From: Ferruginibacter sp.
GTDB taxonomy: Bacteria; Bacteroidota; Bacteroidia; Chitinophagales; Chitinophagaceae
Reading direction: 5' to 3'
Assembly (NCBI GenBank): GCA_025351645.1
Contig: JANXVN010000093.1
Span: forward strand, 1 to 48,920
Length of the DNA stretch: 48,920 bases
Positions 34,244-43,207 of the stretch are shown in pieces. The translations under genes and the position numbers were made by a program. A model generated the notes under the pieces. That model did not search any database. It was not told the DNA's origin and saw only the letters and a list, made by a program, of their open reading frames with translations. Positions within the stretch are counted from its first letter, which is position 1, and every line of letters starts with the position of its first letter.

Positions 34244-34649
34244 AACTTTCGATAGCTATTTTGTAGCCAATATAATTTTAGGCCGGCTGCATGCAGAAGG
34301 CGTAGAATGTTATTTAAAAGATGAGGTGACGGTTACGATTGACCCGATTTTAACTAATGCAATCGGGGGTATAAAATTAGTGGTAAGAAAAGAAAATGCA
34401 CCTGCCGTAAAACAAATTTTGGATAGCTATGATGCTCAATATTTACTAGCAGCTACCTGCCCGCAATGTGGCGAACATGCATTTACTTACATTGCCAAAC
34501 CCGGCGTAACTAATTTTTTAACGGCCATACTTACAACTATATTTGCCAGCTATGCCGTGGCACCAAACTATGTGTACCAATGCGGCAACTGTAGTTACGA
34601 AACGGAACGCCTGCCCGATTATGAAAATAATATAGAAGATACCAACTAA
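34224..34649 (+). CDS. DUF2007 protein with zinc-ribbon tail
   Basis: 141 residues. The N-terminal half is DUF2007 ('VTVKTFDSYFVANIILGRLHAEGVECYLKDE...IKLVVRKENAPAVKQILD'), a signal-transduction-like ferredoxin-fold domain similar to PII. The second half has two Cys pairs, 'CPQCGEHAF' and 'CGNCSYETERLPD', with a hydrophobic stretch between them (FLTAILTTIFASYAVAPNY), so a zinc ribbon interrupted by a membrane-like helix. The gene starts 20 bases inside the glycosyltransferase-like gene. Role unknown. Confidence 0.78.
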   Translation: MDLVTVKTFDSYFVANIILGRLHAEGVECYLKDEVTVTIDPILTNAIGGIKLVVRKENAPAVKQILDSYDAQYLLAATCPQCGEHAFTYIAKPGVTNFLTAILTTIFASYAVAPNYVYQCGNCSYETERLPDYENNIEDTN

Positions 34650-34654
34650 TAAAA

Positions 34655-35638
34655 TTACTGTTGCTGCTGTTGTTGCTGTTGTATAATCTCCATATATTTC
34701 CGGTAAGAATTATTGATGCTTCCATCCTCATTAAATTTGATGGTTACAACCTGCGGAGTTAATATAGCAGCCACTTCCCTGGATTCGATGCCATTTTCGT
34801 GCAACACGGAAACCCCTACTTCTAAAGACTGTTTGGCGGTGCCTTTATAAGTTCCTTTTACAGGCGAGCAATCATTAAAGCTTCTGCCGATTGCCAGCCT
34901 TACATGAAGCTCGCTTACAATACAATTATTGGTTGGGTCAAAGCCAAGCCATCCGTAAAAAGGAATATAGGCTTCTACCCAGGCATGCGTGGCGCCTTCG
35001 CCGCGTAAGTCGCTATGGCTGGGGCAAACATAGCCGCTTACATAGCGGGCTGGTATGCCAAGCAAACGTAGTGTTACTAAAAGCATATGCGCAAAATCCT
35101 GGCAAACGCCGGCCTTTAATTCCCACACTTCATCCAGTGTTGTCTCAATACTGGTAATGCCTTTTATGTATTTAAAATTCTGGTACACATATTCTGTTAG
35201 CTGCAGTACGGCAACATATACGGATACGGATTTATAAAATCCGGCATCGGCAATTTTCTTTACTTCGCCCAGCGCTAAAAAATTTTCTTGTTTTAAAAAA
35301 TCTATAAAAGGCACCACGTACCTTATCTGGTATAAATGCTCCCATTGTTGTTCAATAGGCACATCATCCGGCGGAAATATCCTTGCTTTTGTAACCACCG
35401 CAATGATAGAATCTATCACTAATTCTTTGTGCGGTGCAATGTTCATAAACGAACCCACTTCGTTGCCGTAATAGTCCTTAAAAATTTGCACATGTGGCTC
35501 TCCGGTTATGGTGAGCCGCTGGCTTTGTACTTCCTGGTTCTCATCTTTTACAGGCATTAACATTATTTGGTTAGCACTGTCACGTACCGGTTCAGCGTAA
35601 GTGTATTTGGTAATATGGTGTATAATAAATCGGGGCAT
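34655..35638 (-). CDS. Transglutaminase-like protease/ligase with polyglutamine end
   Basis: 327 residues. A bacterial transglutaminase N-domain ('YTYAEPVRDSANQIMLMP') is followed by the papain-like core: Cys in 'LKAGVCQDFAHMLLVTLRLLGIPARYVSGYV', His in 'GATHAWVEAYIPFYGWLGFDPTNN' and Asp in the same block. It is the third gene of the ATP-grasp/alpha-E/transglutaminase set, all on the minus strand, which is thought to make or cleave a peptide or isopeptide link. The protein ends in eight consecutive glutamines (CAG/CAA mixed), coded by the CTG/TTG run at about 34658-34681. The stop lies 5 bases from the end of DUF2007. Confidence 0.9.
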   Translation of the reverse strand: MPRFIIHHITKYTYAEPVRDSANQIMLMPVKDENQEVQSQRLTITGEPHVQIFKDYYGNEVGSFMNIAPHKELVIDSIIAVVTKARIFPPDDVPIEQQWEHLYQIRYVVPFIDFLKQENFLALGEVKKIADAGFYKSVSVYVAVLQLTEYVYQNFKYIKGITSIETTLDEVWELKAGVCQDFAHMLLVTLRLLGIPARYVSGYVCPSHSDLRGEGATHAWVEAYIPFYGWLGFDPTNNCIVSELHVRLAIGRSFNDCSPVKGTYKGTAKQSLEVGVSVLHENGIESREVAAILTPQVVTIKFNEDGSINNSYRKYMEIIQQQQQQQQ

Positions 35639-35710
35639 AAATAATGGTGCTTTAGTTATCAGTTTTAATTGGGTAGGTTAATAATTAATCTTTATCAACA
35701 AAAAATAAAA

Positions 35711-36646
35711 CTATGTGTATGCAAAATAATTTTGGTTAAGCGAATTGCCAATGGTAAAAAGGCTATTTTTCGTTTCGTTTAAAAAATGATGCAGCCCTTC
35801 CTGAATAAGGGATTCGGGTGTAGAGAACCTTACTTTGCTTTTCATTTTTCCAATCATAAAATCAATGTGGTTAAAATCAGCTACGTTCCGTTCATTTTTC
35901 AACCTTTCAAAATAACGGTGCAGCCTGTTGATGGAATATACAACCGAGCGGGGAAACTGGTCATTCAGTACTACCTGCCCTACTACATTGCGGGCTTCAA
36001 AACCGCCACGGTATGTTTTTAAATAAAGCTCGTAACCAGAGATGGACATCAACAAATATTTCCAGTAAGTAGTATCCGTAGTTTCATCCAGTGCATAGTT
36101 TACATCACTAAATTTTACATCCAATATATCGGCAGATTGTATGGCCCGTTCTAAATATTTGCCAATGTTGATGAAAGCATTCCCTTCGCCCCTTGCCATG
36201 GTAATATCTGTAGTGCCAAAATATAAAATGCCATGTTTGATAAGCATATCCAAAATAGTAACGGGATCCTCTTTCTGCAACCATTCAATCAATGCTTCCT
36301 GCCGCACGGTATGGTAAAAATCGTTGAGGCATTGCCACATTTCTTTGGTGATATGGTCCTGCACGCTACGCCCGTTTTCCCTGGCGAGCGTTACCATATT
36401 CAATACAGAGTTTGGGTTGTCTTTTCCTGTAATCATATATTGCAATACGCCTCTTGTATTGTGGGATAATCGATCAATCTCGGCTTCTTCCAAAAAAGTA
36501 AAGATTTTCAAAACAGGCTTCCATGAAAAACCCTGTACATCATCCTGCGAAGATGCGTAGTTAATTTTCAGCATCCTTAAAATGCCATCCGTCCTTTCCA
36601 TGTAACGGCTCATCCAGTATAAACTATCAGCAACTCTACTTAGCAT
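35711..36646 (-). CDS. Alpha-E domain protein
   Basis: 311 residues, all-helical. The start 'MLSRVADSLYWMSRYMERTDGILRMLKINYAS' is the standard Alpha-E opening. Other conserved parts are 'GITMARGEGNAFINIGKYLERAIQSADILD' (here DITMARGEG) and 'PRSVVYSINRLHRYFERL'. These proteins always occur with a circularly permuted ATP-grasp and a transglutaminase, as here. They are predicted to work with the ATP-grasp as a peptide-modifying complex, perhaps by forming an isopeptide bond. No experimental role is known to me. Confidence 0.92.
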   Translation of the reverse strand: MLSRVADSLYWMSRYMERTDGILRMLKINYASSQDDVQGFSWKPVLKIFTFLEEAEIDRLSHNTRGVLQYMITGKDNPNSVLNMVTLARENGRSVQDHITKEMWQCLNDFYHTVRQEALIEWLQKEDPVTILDMLIKHGILYFGTTDITMARGEGNAFINIGKYLERAIQSADILDVKFSDVNYALDETTDTTYWKYLLMSISGYELYLKTYRGGFEARNVVGQVVLNDQFPRSVVYSINRLHRYFERLKNERNVADFNHIDFMIGKMKSKVRFSTPESLIQEGLHHFLNETKNSLFTIGNSLNQNYFAYT

Positions 36647-36661
36647 AATTAATAGTTCCAG

Positions 36662-36690
36662 CCCCTATCCCCAAAGGGAGTTCCTGGCTT
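36662..36690. repeat. G/C-run palindromic repeat between alpha-E and ATP-grasp genes
   Basis: CCCCTATCCCCAAAGGGAG is a short variant of the CTCYCTTTGGRRA...GGG core seen inside the MITE at 44121. It may be a relic of the same or a related element. Confidence 0.35.
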
Positions 36691-36796
36691 ATTTTAATTT
36701 GAAGTGAATAATTTTTTCCAACTTTTTTATTTTATATAATCTTACAATAATGAGGCTTTAGTTAATAAGCATCGCAAAGCTATATCAACCCGCAGT

Positions 36797-36828
36797 CTCC
36801 AAGACCACCCCTTGGGGGGCAGGGGGGG
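36797..36828. repeat. C/G-run repeat at the 3' end of ATP-grasp gene
   Basis: A CACCCCTTGGGGGGCAGGGGGG block touches the ATP-grasp stop codon at 36829. Such C-run/G-run pairs are frequent dispersed repeats in Bacteroidota and may work as terminators. No T-run follows. Confidence 0.35.
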
Positions 36829-38277
36829 TTAATGTGCCAGTACCCAGGTATCTTTACTGCCACCGCCTTGCGACGAATTTACTATCAACGAACCCTCCGT
36901 TAAAGCTACCCTTGTTAAGCCGCCAGGCACAATATCAATACCATCCGGGCCACATAAAGCATACGGCCTTAAATCAATGCGGCGCGGCTGAAGCTTGCCT
37001 CCAATATAACAAGGCGCCGATGATAAGCTAATAATTGGCTGCGCTATAAATTGCCTTGGGTTTAATATCACCTCAGCCTTATATTTTATAATTTCTTCTT
37101 CAGATGCCGCACAGCCCATCAGCATGCCATAGCCACCACTTTCGTTGGTTTTTTTAATTACCATATCGGTAATATTCTTAAATACATGCTCCCGTTCTTC
37201 ATCTTTGCCTAATTGATAGGTGGGTACATTTTTAAGGATAGGTTCTTCGTTTAAATAATACCGTATCATTGCCGGCACAAAAGTATAAATGGCCTTATCA
37301 TCAGCAACGCCATTGCCTACTGCGTTTACGATAGCCACATTGCCTTTTCTATAAGCGCTCATTATACCTGCAACGCCTAATTTACTGCCGGCATCAAATG
37401 CTAACGGGTCTAAAAATTCATCATCTACCCTTCTGTAAATAACATCTACCTGCTGCAAGCCACTAGTAGTTTTCATGTACACTTTGTGGTTGTCAACTAC
37501 CAGGTCGCTTCCTTCAACCAGCTCAACACCCATTAGCCTGGCCAACGTTGTATGCTCAAAATAGGCTGAGTTGTAAATGCCCGGCGTAAGCAAAACAATG
37601 GTGGGGTTTTTTATCTGCCTTGGCGAAAGCGATACTAAATTTCTATGTAATATGGCTGGGTATTCCGTAACGCTGCGCACATTGTTTTGTGGCAACAGGT
37701 CAGGAAAGATACGCTTGGTAATTTCCCTGTTTTCCAGCATATAACTCACTCCGCTAGGCGTACGTAAGTTATCTTCTAAAATATAAAAAGACCCATCGCT
37801 GTTGCGGATAAGGTCAATGCCGGAAATGTGGATGTAAATATCGTACGGCACAGGAAAGTTTTGCATTTCCCGCAGGTAATGCGGGCAGCTATAAATCATT
37901 TCCGCCGGCACTACGCCATCTTTAATAATGAATTGATTGCTATAAATATCTTTTAAAAAAAGATTAAGTGCCTTAAGCCGTTGCTTAATGCCTTTTTCAA
38001 TATAATCCCACTCTGCGGCCGTAATTATGCGAGGAATAATATCAAATGGAAATATTTTTTCAATGCCTTCGCCACTGTTATACACAGTAAACGTTATGCC
38101 CTGGCTCATAAAAAGCCGTTTGGCCAATTCTTCTTTTTTATTAAGCTCGTCAATAGAAAGCTGCTGCATAAACGCTACAGCTTTTTTATATTGTTCCCTA
38201 ACGGATGCGTCGGCATACATCTCGTCCCACGTGTTTCCATCAACCAAATAGGTTTGCAGTAGTTCGCTTGTTTGCAT
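36829..38277 (-). CDS. Circularly permuted ATP-grasp protein
   Basis: 482 residues. The family is the circularly permuted ATP-grasp type 2. Visible blocks are 'VYNSGEGIEKIFPFDIIPRIITAAEW', 'IDLIRNSDGSFYILEDNLRTPSGVSYMLENR', 'LVEGSDLVVDNHKVYMKTTSGLQQVDVIYRRVDDEFLDPLAF', 'NAVGNGVADDKAIYTFVPAMIRYYLNEEPIL' and 'LMGCAASEEEIIKYKAEVILNPRQFIAQP'. The Asp/Asn/Lys set suits ATP and metal binding. It is expected to activate a carboxylate with ATP, in a cluster with alpha-E and transglutaminase. It is the first gene of that cluster, with the other two within 200 bases. Confidence 0.92.
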   Translation of the reverse strand: MQTSELLQTYLVDGNTWDEMYADASVREQYKKAVAFMQQLSIDELNKKEELAKRLFMSQGITFTVYNSGEGIEKIFPFDIIPRIITAAEWDYIEKGIKQRLKALNLFLKDIYSNQFIIKDGVVPAEMIYSCPHYLREMQNFPVPYDIYIHISGIDLIRNSDGSFYILEDNLRTPSGVSYMLENREITKRIFPDLLPQNNVRSVTEYPAILHRNLVSLSPRQIKNPTIVLLTPGIYNSAYFEHTTLARLMGVELVEGSDLVVDNHKVYMKTTSGLQQVDVIYRRVDDEFLDPLAFDAGSKLGVAGIMSAYRKGNVAIVNAVGNGVADDKAIYTFVPAMIRYYLNEEPILKNVPTYQLGKDEEREHVFKNITDMVIKKTNESGGYGMLMGCAASEEEIIKYKAEVILNPRQFIAQPIISLSSAPCYIGGKLQPRRIDLRPYALCGPDGIDIVPGGLTRVALTEGSLIVNSSQGGGSKDTWVLAH

Positions 38278-38386
38278 GGTAAATCGTTTTTATAAGATTA
38301 GCTGGCATGCATATCAATAAAAACCGATTCTACCCAAATATAATACTTCCATGTTGTTTTTGGCACACCCACAAAAATATTCCTTG

Positions 38387-38394
38387 TAACTTTA
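38387..38394 (+). promoter_or_regulatory. -7-like box TAACTTTA before kdsB
   Basis: TAACTTTA is one base from TAnnTTTG and lies 17 bases before the chosen kdsB ATG. It agrees with rejecting the ATG at 38307. Confidence 0.4.
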
Positions 38395-38411
38395 GCGCCA
38401 ATAATTTAAGT

Positions 38412-39137
38412 ATGAAAAAAATAGCAATGATACCGGCCCGGTATGCAGCAAGCCGGTTTCCGGGCAAACTAATGCAACAATTAGGCAGCAAAACGGTTAT
38501 CCGCCACACTTACGACAATACATTGGCAACAAATTTATTTGATGAAGTTGTAGTGGTAACAGACAGCGATATTATTTTTAAAGAAATTACAAGCAATGGC
38601 GGCAAAGCTATAATGAGCATACGCCAGCACGAAAGTGGCAGCGACCGCATAGCCGAAGCGGTAGCAGAAATGGATGTGGAAATTGTTGTAAACGTGCAGG
38701 GCGATGAGCCCTTTGTGCAAAAAGAACCGCTGCAAAAACTATTGGCTATTTTTGATGGCGAAGAAGGTAAAAATGTACAGGTAGCTTCGCTGATGCAGGT
38801 ATTAAAAGAAGCGCAGTTTATAAACGACGCTAACTATGTAAAGGTAGCCGTTAATAAAAACATGGACTCACTGATGTTTAGCAGAAGCGTTATACCGTAT
38901 CAACGTGACCAATCAATTACCCCAATTTATTACGAACATATAGGCGTATATGCCTTTCGCAAAAATGCCTTGATGAATTTTACCAACTGGGCAATAACGC
39001 CGTTAGAAGCCGCCGAAAAAATTGAATGCCTCCGTTATTTAGAAAATGGCATTGCATTAAAAATGGTTGTAACACAATACATGGGGGTAGAAATAGATAC
39101 ACCGGAAGATTTGATAAGGGCTGCGAAATTGCTATGA
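38412..39137 (+). CDS. kdsB: CMP-3-deoxy-manno-octulosonate cytidylyltransferase
   Basis: Activates Kdo (or 8-amino-Kdo) with CTP for transfer to lipid A. The ATG at 38412 gives 241 residues starting 'MKKIAMIPARYAASRFPGKLMQ', the family N-terminus; the frame upstream to 38307 is not conserved. 'DEVVVVTDSDIIFKEITSNGGKAIM', 'HESGSDRIAEAVAEMDVEIVVNVQGDEPFV' and 'YYEHIGVYAFRKNALMNF' are standard. Because a KdnB-like gene is present at 32131, the natural substrate could be 8-amino-Kdo, as known for Shewanella. The 3' end is part of an unusual hairpin. Confidence 0.95.
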   Translation: MKKIAMIPARYAASRFPGKLMQQLGSKTVIRHTYDNTLATNLFDEVVVVTDSDIIFKEITSNGGKAIMSIRQHESGSDRIAEAVAEMDVEIVVNVQGDEPFVQKEPLQKLLAIFDGEEGKNVQVASLMQVLKEAQFINDANYVKVAVNKNMDSLMFSRSVIPYQRDQSITPIYYEHIGVYAFRKNALMNFTNWAITPLEAAEKIECLRYLENGIALKMVVTQYMGVEIDTPEDLIRAAKLL

Positions 39138-39179
39138 ATTACCCATAGGTTAATTCATAGGCAATTCATCGCAATTTCG
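39124..39179. repeat. Two-part inverted repeat after kdsB
   Basis: An inner perfect stem CTATGAATTA (39132-39141) / TAATTCATAG (39151-39160) is enclosed by CGAAATTGC (39124-39132) / GCAATTTCG (39171-39179). The structure includes the kdsB stop codon and ends 6 bases from the stop of the convergent GH3 gene. It may end transcription from both sides, but it lacks a T-run. Confidence 0.5.
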
Positions 39180-39184
39180 GAAAT

Positions 39185-40738
39185 TTAAACTTTCACAAAC
39201 TCTGAAGTAGCCTTCGTAGTTTTCAAAAATTTCTGCCAATCGTCCAGCATAACAGCTTTTAACACACGCGGAAACTTGTGCTGGCCACCAACCTTGCCCT
39301 TAGAGCGCATAAACTCCATAAAAGTATTTTCTGAAAGTACGGTTACAAAAACTTCTTTTAAAGCATGTTTCCTTTCTACTTCGTAATCATCATTCAGTTC
39401 TTTTAATTTTGCATCAATGCGTAAGCGCAGCATTTCTTTATCAACAGCGTCATCCGTAGCAACGTACCAGTGGTGGGCAAAAAATAAGCCATGCGGCACA
39501 CCGGCCACCGTAAATTCAGGGATAGAAATATTGAGTTCTTCACTCACCATTTCAATGGCTTTGTTCATGTTATCAACACTCAAATGCTCGCCCACCAAAC
39601 TTAAATAATGGTTGGTACGGCCGGTAATAATTATCTCGCTTCTTTCTTTGTCTATCAGTTTTACGGTATCGCCAATGGCATACCGCCAGGCACCGGCGTT
39701 GGTGCTTATCAAAATAGAATAGTCTTTATTTTCTTCTATTTCATGTATCATGTACACCTCAGGGTTTTCCACCATATTGCCCTCGCTGTCAAAGTTGTGC
39801 TCATCAAAAGGCACAAACTCAAAAAAAATGTTATTGCTTAACGCCAGGTGCATGCCCACCGCGCCCTGCCTGTTTTGATACGCTAAAAAACCTTCGCTTG
39901 CAAGGTAGGTTTCAATATAAGTAATAGGCTTGCCCAATAATTTTTCAAAGCCCTTTTTGTATGGCTCCATCGCTACGCCGCCATGTACATAAAACGCCAG
40001 GTTAGGCCATATATCGTGGATGCTGTTGAGGTTATAGCGTTCAATGATTTTTTCCATGCAAAGCTGCAGCCAGGCAGGCACGCCAACAATAAAACCAATA
40101 TCCCAATTGGGCGCATTGCTAACAACTTCTTCTAATTTTGTTGCCCAGTCTTTTTCTTTAGCAATTTTTATCCCAGGCTTGTAAATCCCAAGCCCTAGTA
40201 TCCAAAAAGGAATGTTTTTTTGTTGAATACCGCTTAAATCGCCGGCATAATAAGTAGCGCCTTTTTGTAATTGCGTGCTGCCACCTAATAAAAGCCAGCC
40301 CTTGCCAATGGCGCTTTTTGGCACATCTTCATATTTTGCAAGGCTTAGCAATTGCTTAAAGCTGGTTAATGTATTGCTGCGTATAAGGTCTTTTGTTATA
40401 GGTATGTATTTGCTCGAAGCTTCACTTGTGCCACTGCTAAGCGCAAAGTATTTTATAACGCCCGGCCAGCAAACATCTGATGTGCCATCTAATGTTTTAT
40501 GCCACCATTCTTTATATATTTTGCTGTAATTGTATGTAGGTACTAATTGTTGAAATTTTTTGCCTGTGTGCCTGCTCATCAATATTTCATCAAACTTGTA
40601 TTGCTGGCCAAACTGTGTAAACCTGGCCTTACGCAACAATTTCTTTAACACCTTTAATTGTTGGTGCCTGGCATTGCTTACTGGCAGGTTTAAGGCCCTT
40701 GCTATACTTTTAGGAATTTTTAAATCAAAAATGGCCAT
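39185..40738 (-). CDS. GH3-family acyl-adenylating/amide synthetase, paralogue 2
   Basis: 517 residues, same family as the protein at 11262-12773. Shared motifs are 'KYFALSSGTSEASSKYIPIT' (about 95-113), 'YLASEGFLAY' (about 277), 'WRYAIGDTVKLID' (about 343), 'ITGRTNHYLSLVGEHLSVDNM' and 'FMRSKGKVGGQHKFPRV' near the end. The two paralogues are clearly diverged, so they are not a recent duplication. GH3 enzymes join an acid to an amine through an acyl adenylate; the bacterial substrate is not known. It is convergent with kdsB, while the first copy follows lptB. Confidence 0.88.
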   Translation of the reverse strand: MAIFDLKIPKSIARALNLPVSNARHQQLKVLKKLLRKARFTQFGQQYKFDEILMSRHTGKKFQQLVPTYNYSKIYKEWWHKTLDGTSDVCWPGVIKYFALSSGTSEASSKYIPITKDLIRSNTLTSFKQLLSLAKYEDVPKSAIGKGWLLLGGSTQLQKGATYYAGDLSGIQQKNIPFWILGLGIYKPGIKIAKEKDWATKLEEVVSNAPNWDIGFIVGVPAWLQLCMEKIIERYNLNSIHDIWPNLAFYVHGGVAMEPYKKGFEKLLGKPITYIETYLASEGFLAYQNRQGAVGMHLALSNNIFFEFVPFDEHNFDSEGNMVENPEVYMIHEIEENKDYSILISTNAGAWRYAIGDTVKLIDKERSEIIITGRTNHYLSLVGEHLSVDNMNKAIEMVSEELNISIPEFTVAGVPHGLFFAHHWYVATDDAVDKEMLRLRIDAKLKELNDDYEVERKHALKEVFVTVLSENTFMEFMRSKGKVGGQHKFPRVLKAVMLDDWQKFLKTTKATSEFVKV

Positions 40739-40916
40739 GCATCTCTTTTAATTAAAATAACAAAATTAATGCTTACAAATTGCGTTTTGGTTATTATTTT
40801 ATGAATAGGTTAAGCTGTTAAAAATTTGCAATTCGTTATGTTAAAAAAATAAAAACAAGCCGTAATGCTATCTATAAATGGATGTCATAAAAAATGCGGC
40901 AATCATCATTTTAACG

Positions 40917-40924
40917 TACGTTTG
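40917..40924 (+). promoter_or_regulatory. -7 box TACGTTTG before S46 peptidase
   Basis: TACGTTTG fits TAnnTTTG, 19 bases before the ATG at 40944. Confidence 0.5.
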
Positions 40925-40943
40925 TCTTTTAAAAAATTAAAAT

Positions 40944-43106
40944 ATGAAGAAGATTTTTGTTTCCATTTTATTAAGCTTTTGCTTATTAAAAGCAAGTGCA
41001 GATGAAGGCATGTGGCTACCCATGCTGCTTGGCCAGCAAGTGTATGATAATATGGTGAAAAAAGGCCTTAAGCTAACAAAAGAACAACTGTACTCCGTCA
41101 ACGGCTCGTCTTTAAAAGATGCCATCTTAATTTTCGGCGGTGGCTGCACCGGCGAAATAGTAAGCAACGAAGGGTTAATATTTACTAACCACCATTGTGG
41201 TTATGCTGCCATTGCCGGTGCAAGTACGGTGGAGCATAATTATTTAGAAGATGGCTTTTACGCCTTCAACAAAGGACAGGAAATAAAGAGCGAACTAACC
41301 GTGCAGTTTTTAGATAGGATTGTAGATGTAACCAAAGAAGTGGAAGAAGGCTTTAAAGGTTTGGCATGGGCAGACAGGGCTGCAAAAACCCAAGAGGTTT
41401 ACAAAACAATTACAGATAAAGTATTAGATAAGGAGAACGGCTTGGCTGGCAGGGTTTACAGCATGTTTAAAGGAAACCAATACCTTATGTACGTGTACAA
41501 AACCTACAGGGATATACGCCTGGTGGGCGCCCCTCCAGAAAAAGTTGGCAAGTTTGGCGGTGATACCGATAACTGGGAATGGCCACGCCATACAGGCGAT
41601 TTTTCTATTTTTAGGGTTTACGCTGCTAAAGATGGCAAGCCCGCGGATTACAACGAAGGCAACACGCCCTTAAAACCAAAATACTTTTTACCCGTTAGCA
41701 TCAAAGGTATTAAAGATGGCGACTATGCTATGATTTACGGCTACCCCGGCAGCACAAACCGTTATGAAACCAGTTATGGCATTAAACTTAAAAATGAAAT
41801 AGAAAACCCAAGCCTGGTTAATTTAAGGGATGTGCGCCTGAAGCTGATGCACGGACAAATGATAAAAAACCCGGCTGTAAAATTGAAGTTGGCAAGCAAT
41901 TATGCAGGCATTGCGAATTACTGGAAATTTTACGATGGCGAAACAAAACAGCTTATCAAATTTAAAACCTTTGAGCAGAAGCAGGCTTATGAAAAAAAGT
42001 TTGCCGACTGGGCAAAAGGAAAACCTGAGTACGAAAATATTTTTGACGGCTATGAAAAAAATTATGCTGCATGGACTCCTTATAGCAAACAACGCCAGTA
42101 TTTAAACGAGGGCATACTAGGCTCGCCATTGGCGGCTTTTGCAGCATCGTTAATTGGTATAGAAACTAATTTGGTGAAGACGGGCATTTCATCTGCAGAA
42201 ATAAAAAAATCAATAGAAGCAGCTGGGGTTATAAGAAAAACTTTTTTAACGGCCGAAGATAAAATAAGCGATGAACAAATACTCGCAAAGATGGCTATGA
42301 TTTTTTATACCGACATAGATAAAAGTCAGCACCCCATTGGTTTTTACCAAAGCATAAAAACAAGCTACGGAGATTTGAGGGACGATGAAACATTTAAAAA
42401 ATGGGCCAAGGATGTATTTGCACAAACGATGATTTTTGATGATGTAAAATGGGCAGCCTTTACCGCAAGGCCTGATGCTACCGTGTTGCAGGCAGACCCG
42501 GCCTTTGCATACGCTGCGGCATTTGTAAAAAATTATAACCTTAAGTACGCCTCTTTATACGCAGCATTTACCAGCAAAAATGCAGAGCTGGGCAAAAGTT
42601 ACCTGAAGGGCATAATGGAAATGAACCCAACAGCCGCCAGCAAAATGTACCCCGATGCGAACTTTAGCATGCGGGTAAGCTACGGCAACGTAAAAAGTTA
42701 TAGTCCGGGCAATGCCGTTAAGTACGATTACCTGACTACCGCTAAAGGAATTTTGGATAAATATATTGCAGGCGATTACGAGTTCGACTTGCCGGCAAAA
42801 CAAATTGAGCTATTGAAGAAAAGAGACTTTGGGCAGTATATTGATAAAGGGAGGAACGATTTAGTGATAGACTTTATAACCACCAACGATATAACCGGCG
42901 GCAACAGCGGCAGCCCCGTAATTGATGGCAGTGGCAATTTAATAGGGCTTGCATTTGACGGCAACTACGAAGCCTTAAGCCATAAGATTACTTTTGATAA
43001 AGACCTTAACCGCACCATTTGTGTGGATGTGCGTTATGTATTATGGTGCATTGATAAACTAGGCGGCGCAAAAAATATCATTAACGAATTAAAGCTTGTA
43101 AAATAA
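40944..43106 (+). CDS. S46-family dipeptidyl-peptidase (DPP7-like)
   Basis: A 720-residue periplasmic serine exopeptidase that removes dipeptides from oligopeptides. A signal peptide is at 1-19. The catalytic His is in 'TNHHCGY' (83-84), the Asp in 'GGDTDNWEWPRHTGDF' (about 225-240) and Ser655 in 'GGNSGSPV'. Gly673 in 'AFDGNYEA' is at the S1 position that separates DPP7 (Gly, hydrophobic residues at P1) from DPP11 (Arg, acidic residues). This supports DPP7-type specificity. These enzymes feed peptide use by asaccharolytic Bacteroidota. The gene has its own promoter and is followed by an unrelated hydrolase gene. Confidence 0.94.
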   Translation: MKKIFVSILLSFCLLKASADEGMWLPMLLGQQVYDNMVKKGLKLTKEQLYSVNGSSLKDAILIFGGGCTGEIVSNEGLIFTNHHCGYAAIAGASTVEHNYLEDGFYAFNKGQEIKSELTVQFLDRIVDVTKEVEEGFKGLAWADRAAKTQEVYKTITDKVLDKENGLAGRVYSMFKGNQYLMYVYKTYRDIRLVGAPPEKVGKFGGDTDNWEWPRHTGDFSIFRVYAAKDGKPADYNEGNTPLKPKYFLPVSIKGIKDGDYAMIYGYPGSTNRYETSYGIKLKNEIENPSLVNLRDVRLKLMHGQMIKNPAVKLKLASNYAGIANYWKFYDGETKQLIKFKTFEQKQAYEKKFADWAKGKPEYENIFDGYEKNYAAWTPYSKQRQYLNEGILGSPLAAFAASLIGIETNLVKTGISSAEIKKSIEAAGVIRKTFLTAEDKISDEQILAKMAMIFYTDIDKSQHPIGFYQSIKTSYGDLRDDETFKKWAKDVFAQTMIFDDVKWAAFTARPDATVLQADPAFAYAAAFVKNYNLKYASLYAAFTSKNAELGKSYLKGIMEMNPTAASKMYPDANFSMRVSYGNVKSYSPGNAVKYDYLTTAKGILDKYIAGDYEFDLPAKQIELLKKRDFGQYIDKGRNDLVIDFITTNDITGGNSGSPVIDGSGNLIGLAFDGNYEALSHKITFDKDLNRTICVDVRYVLWCIDKLGGAKNIINELKLVK

Positions 43107-43207
43107 AGAACTAACAAACATCAACCTAAAAATGAGTTTGATGTTTTGTGATAAACAATTATGCAGCGCAGGTGTTTCAGTTAACTAGTAATAAAAAAAA
43201 TAAAACA

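Noticed and set aside
34891-35237. Plus-strand ORFs inside the transglutaminase region
   Set aside because: Antisense shadows of a clear conserved gene.
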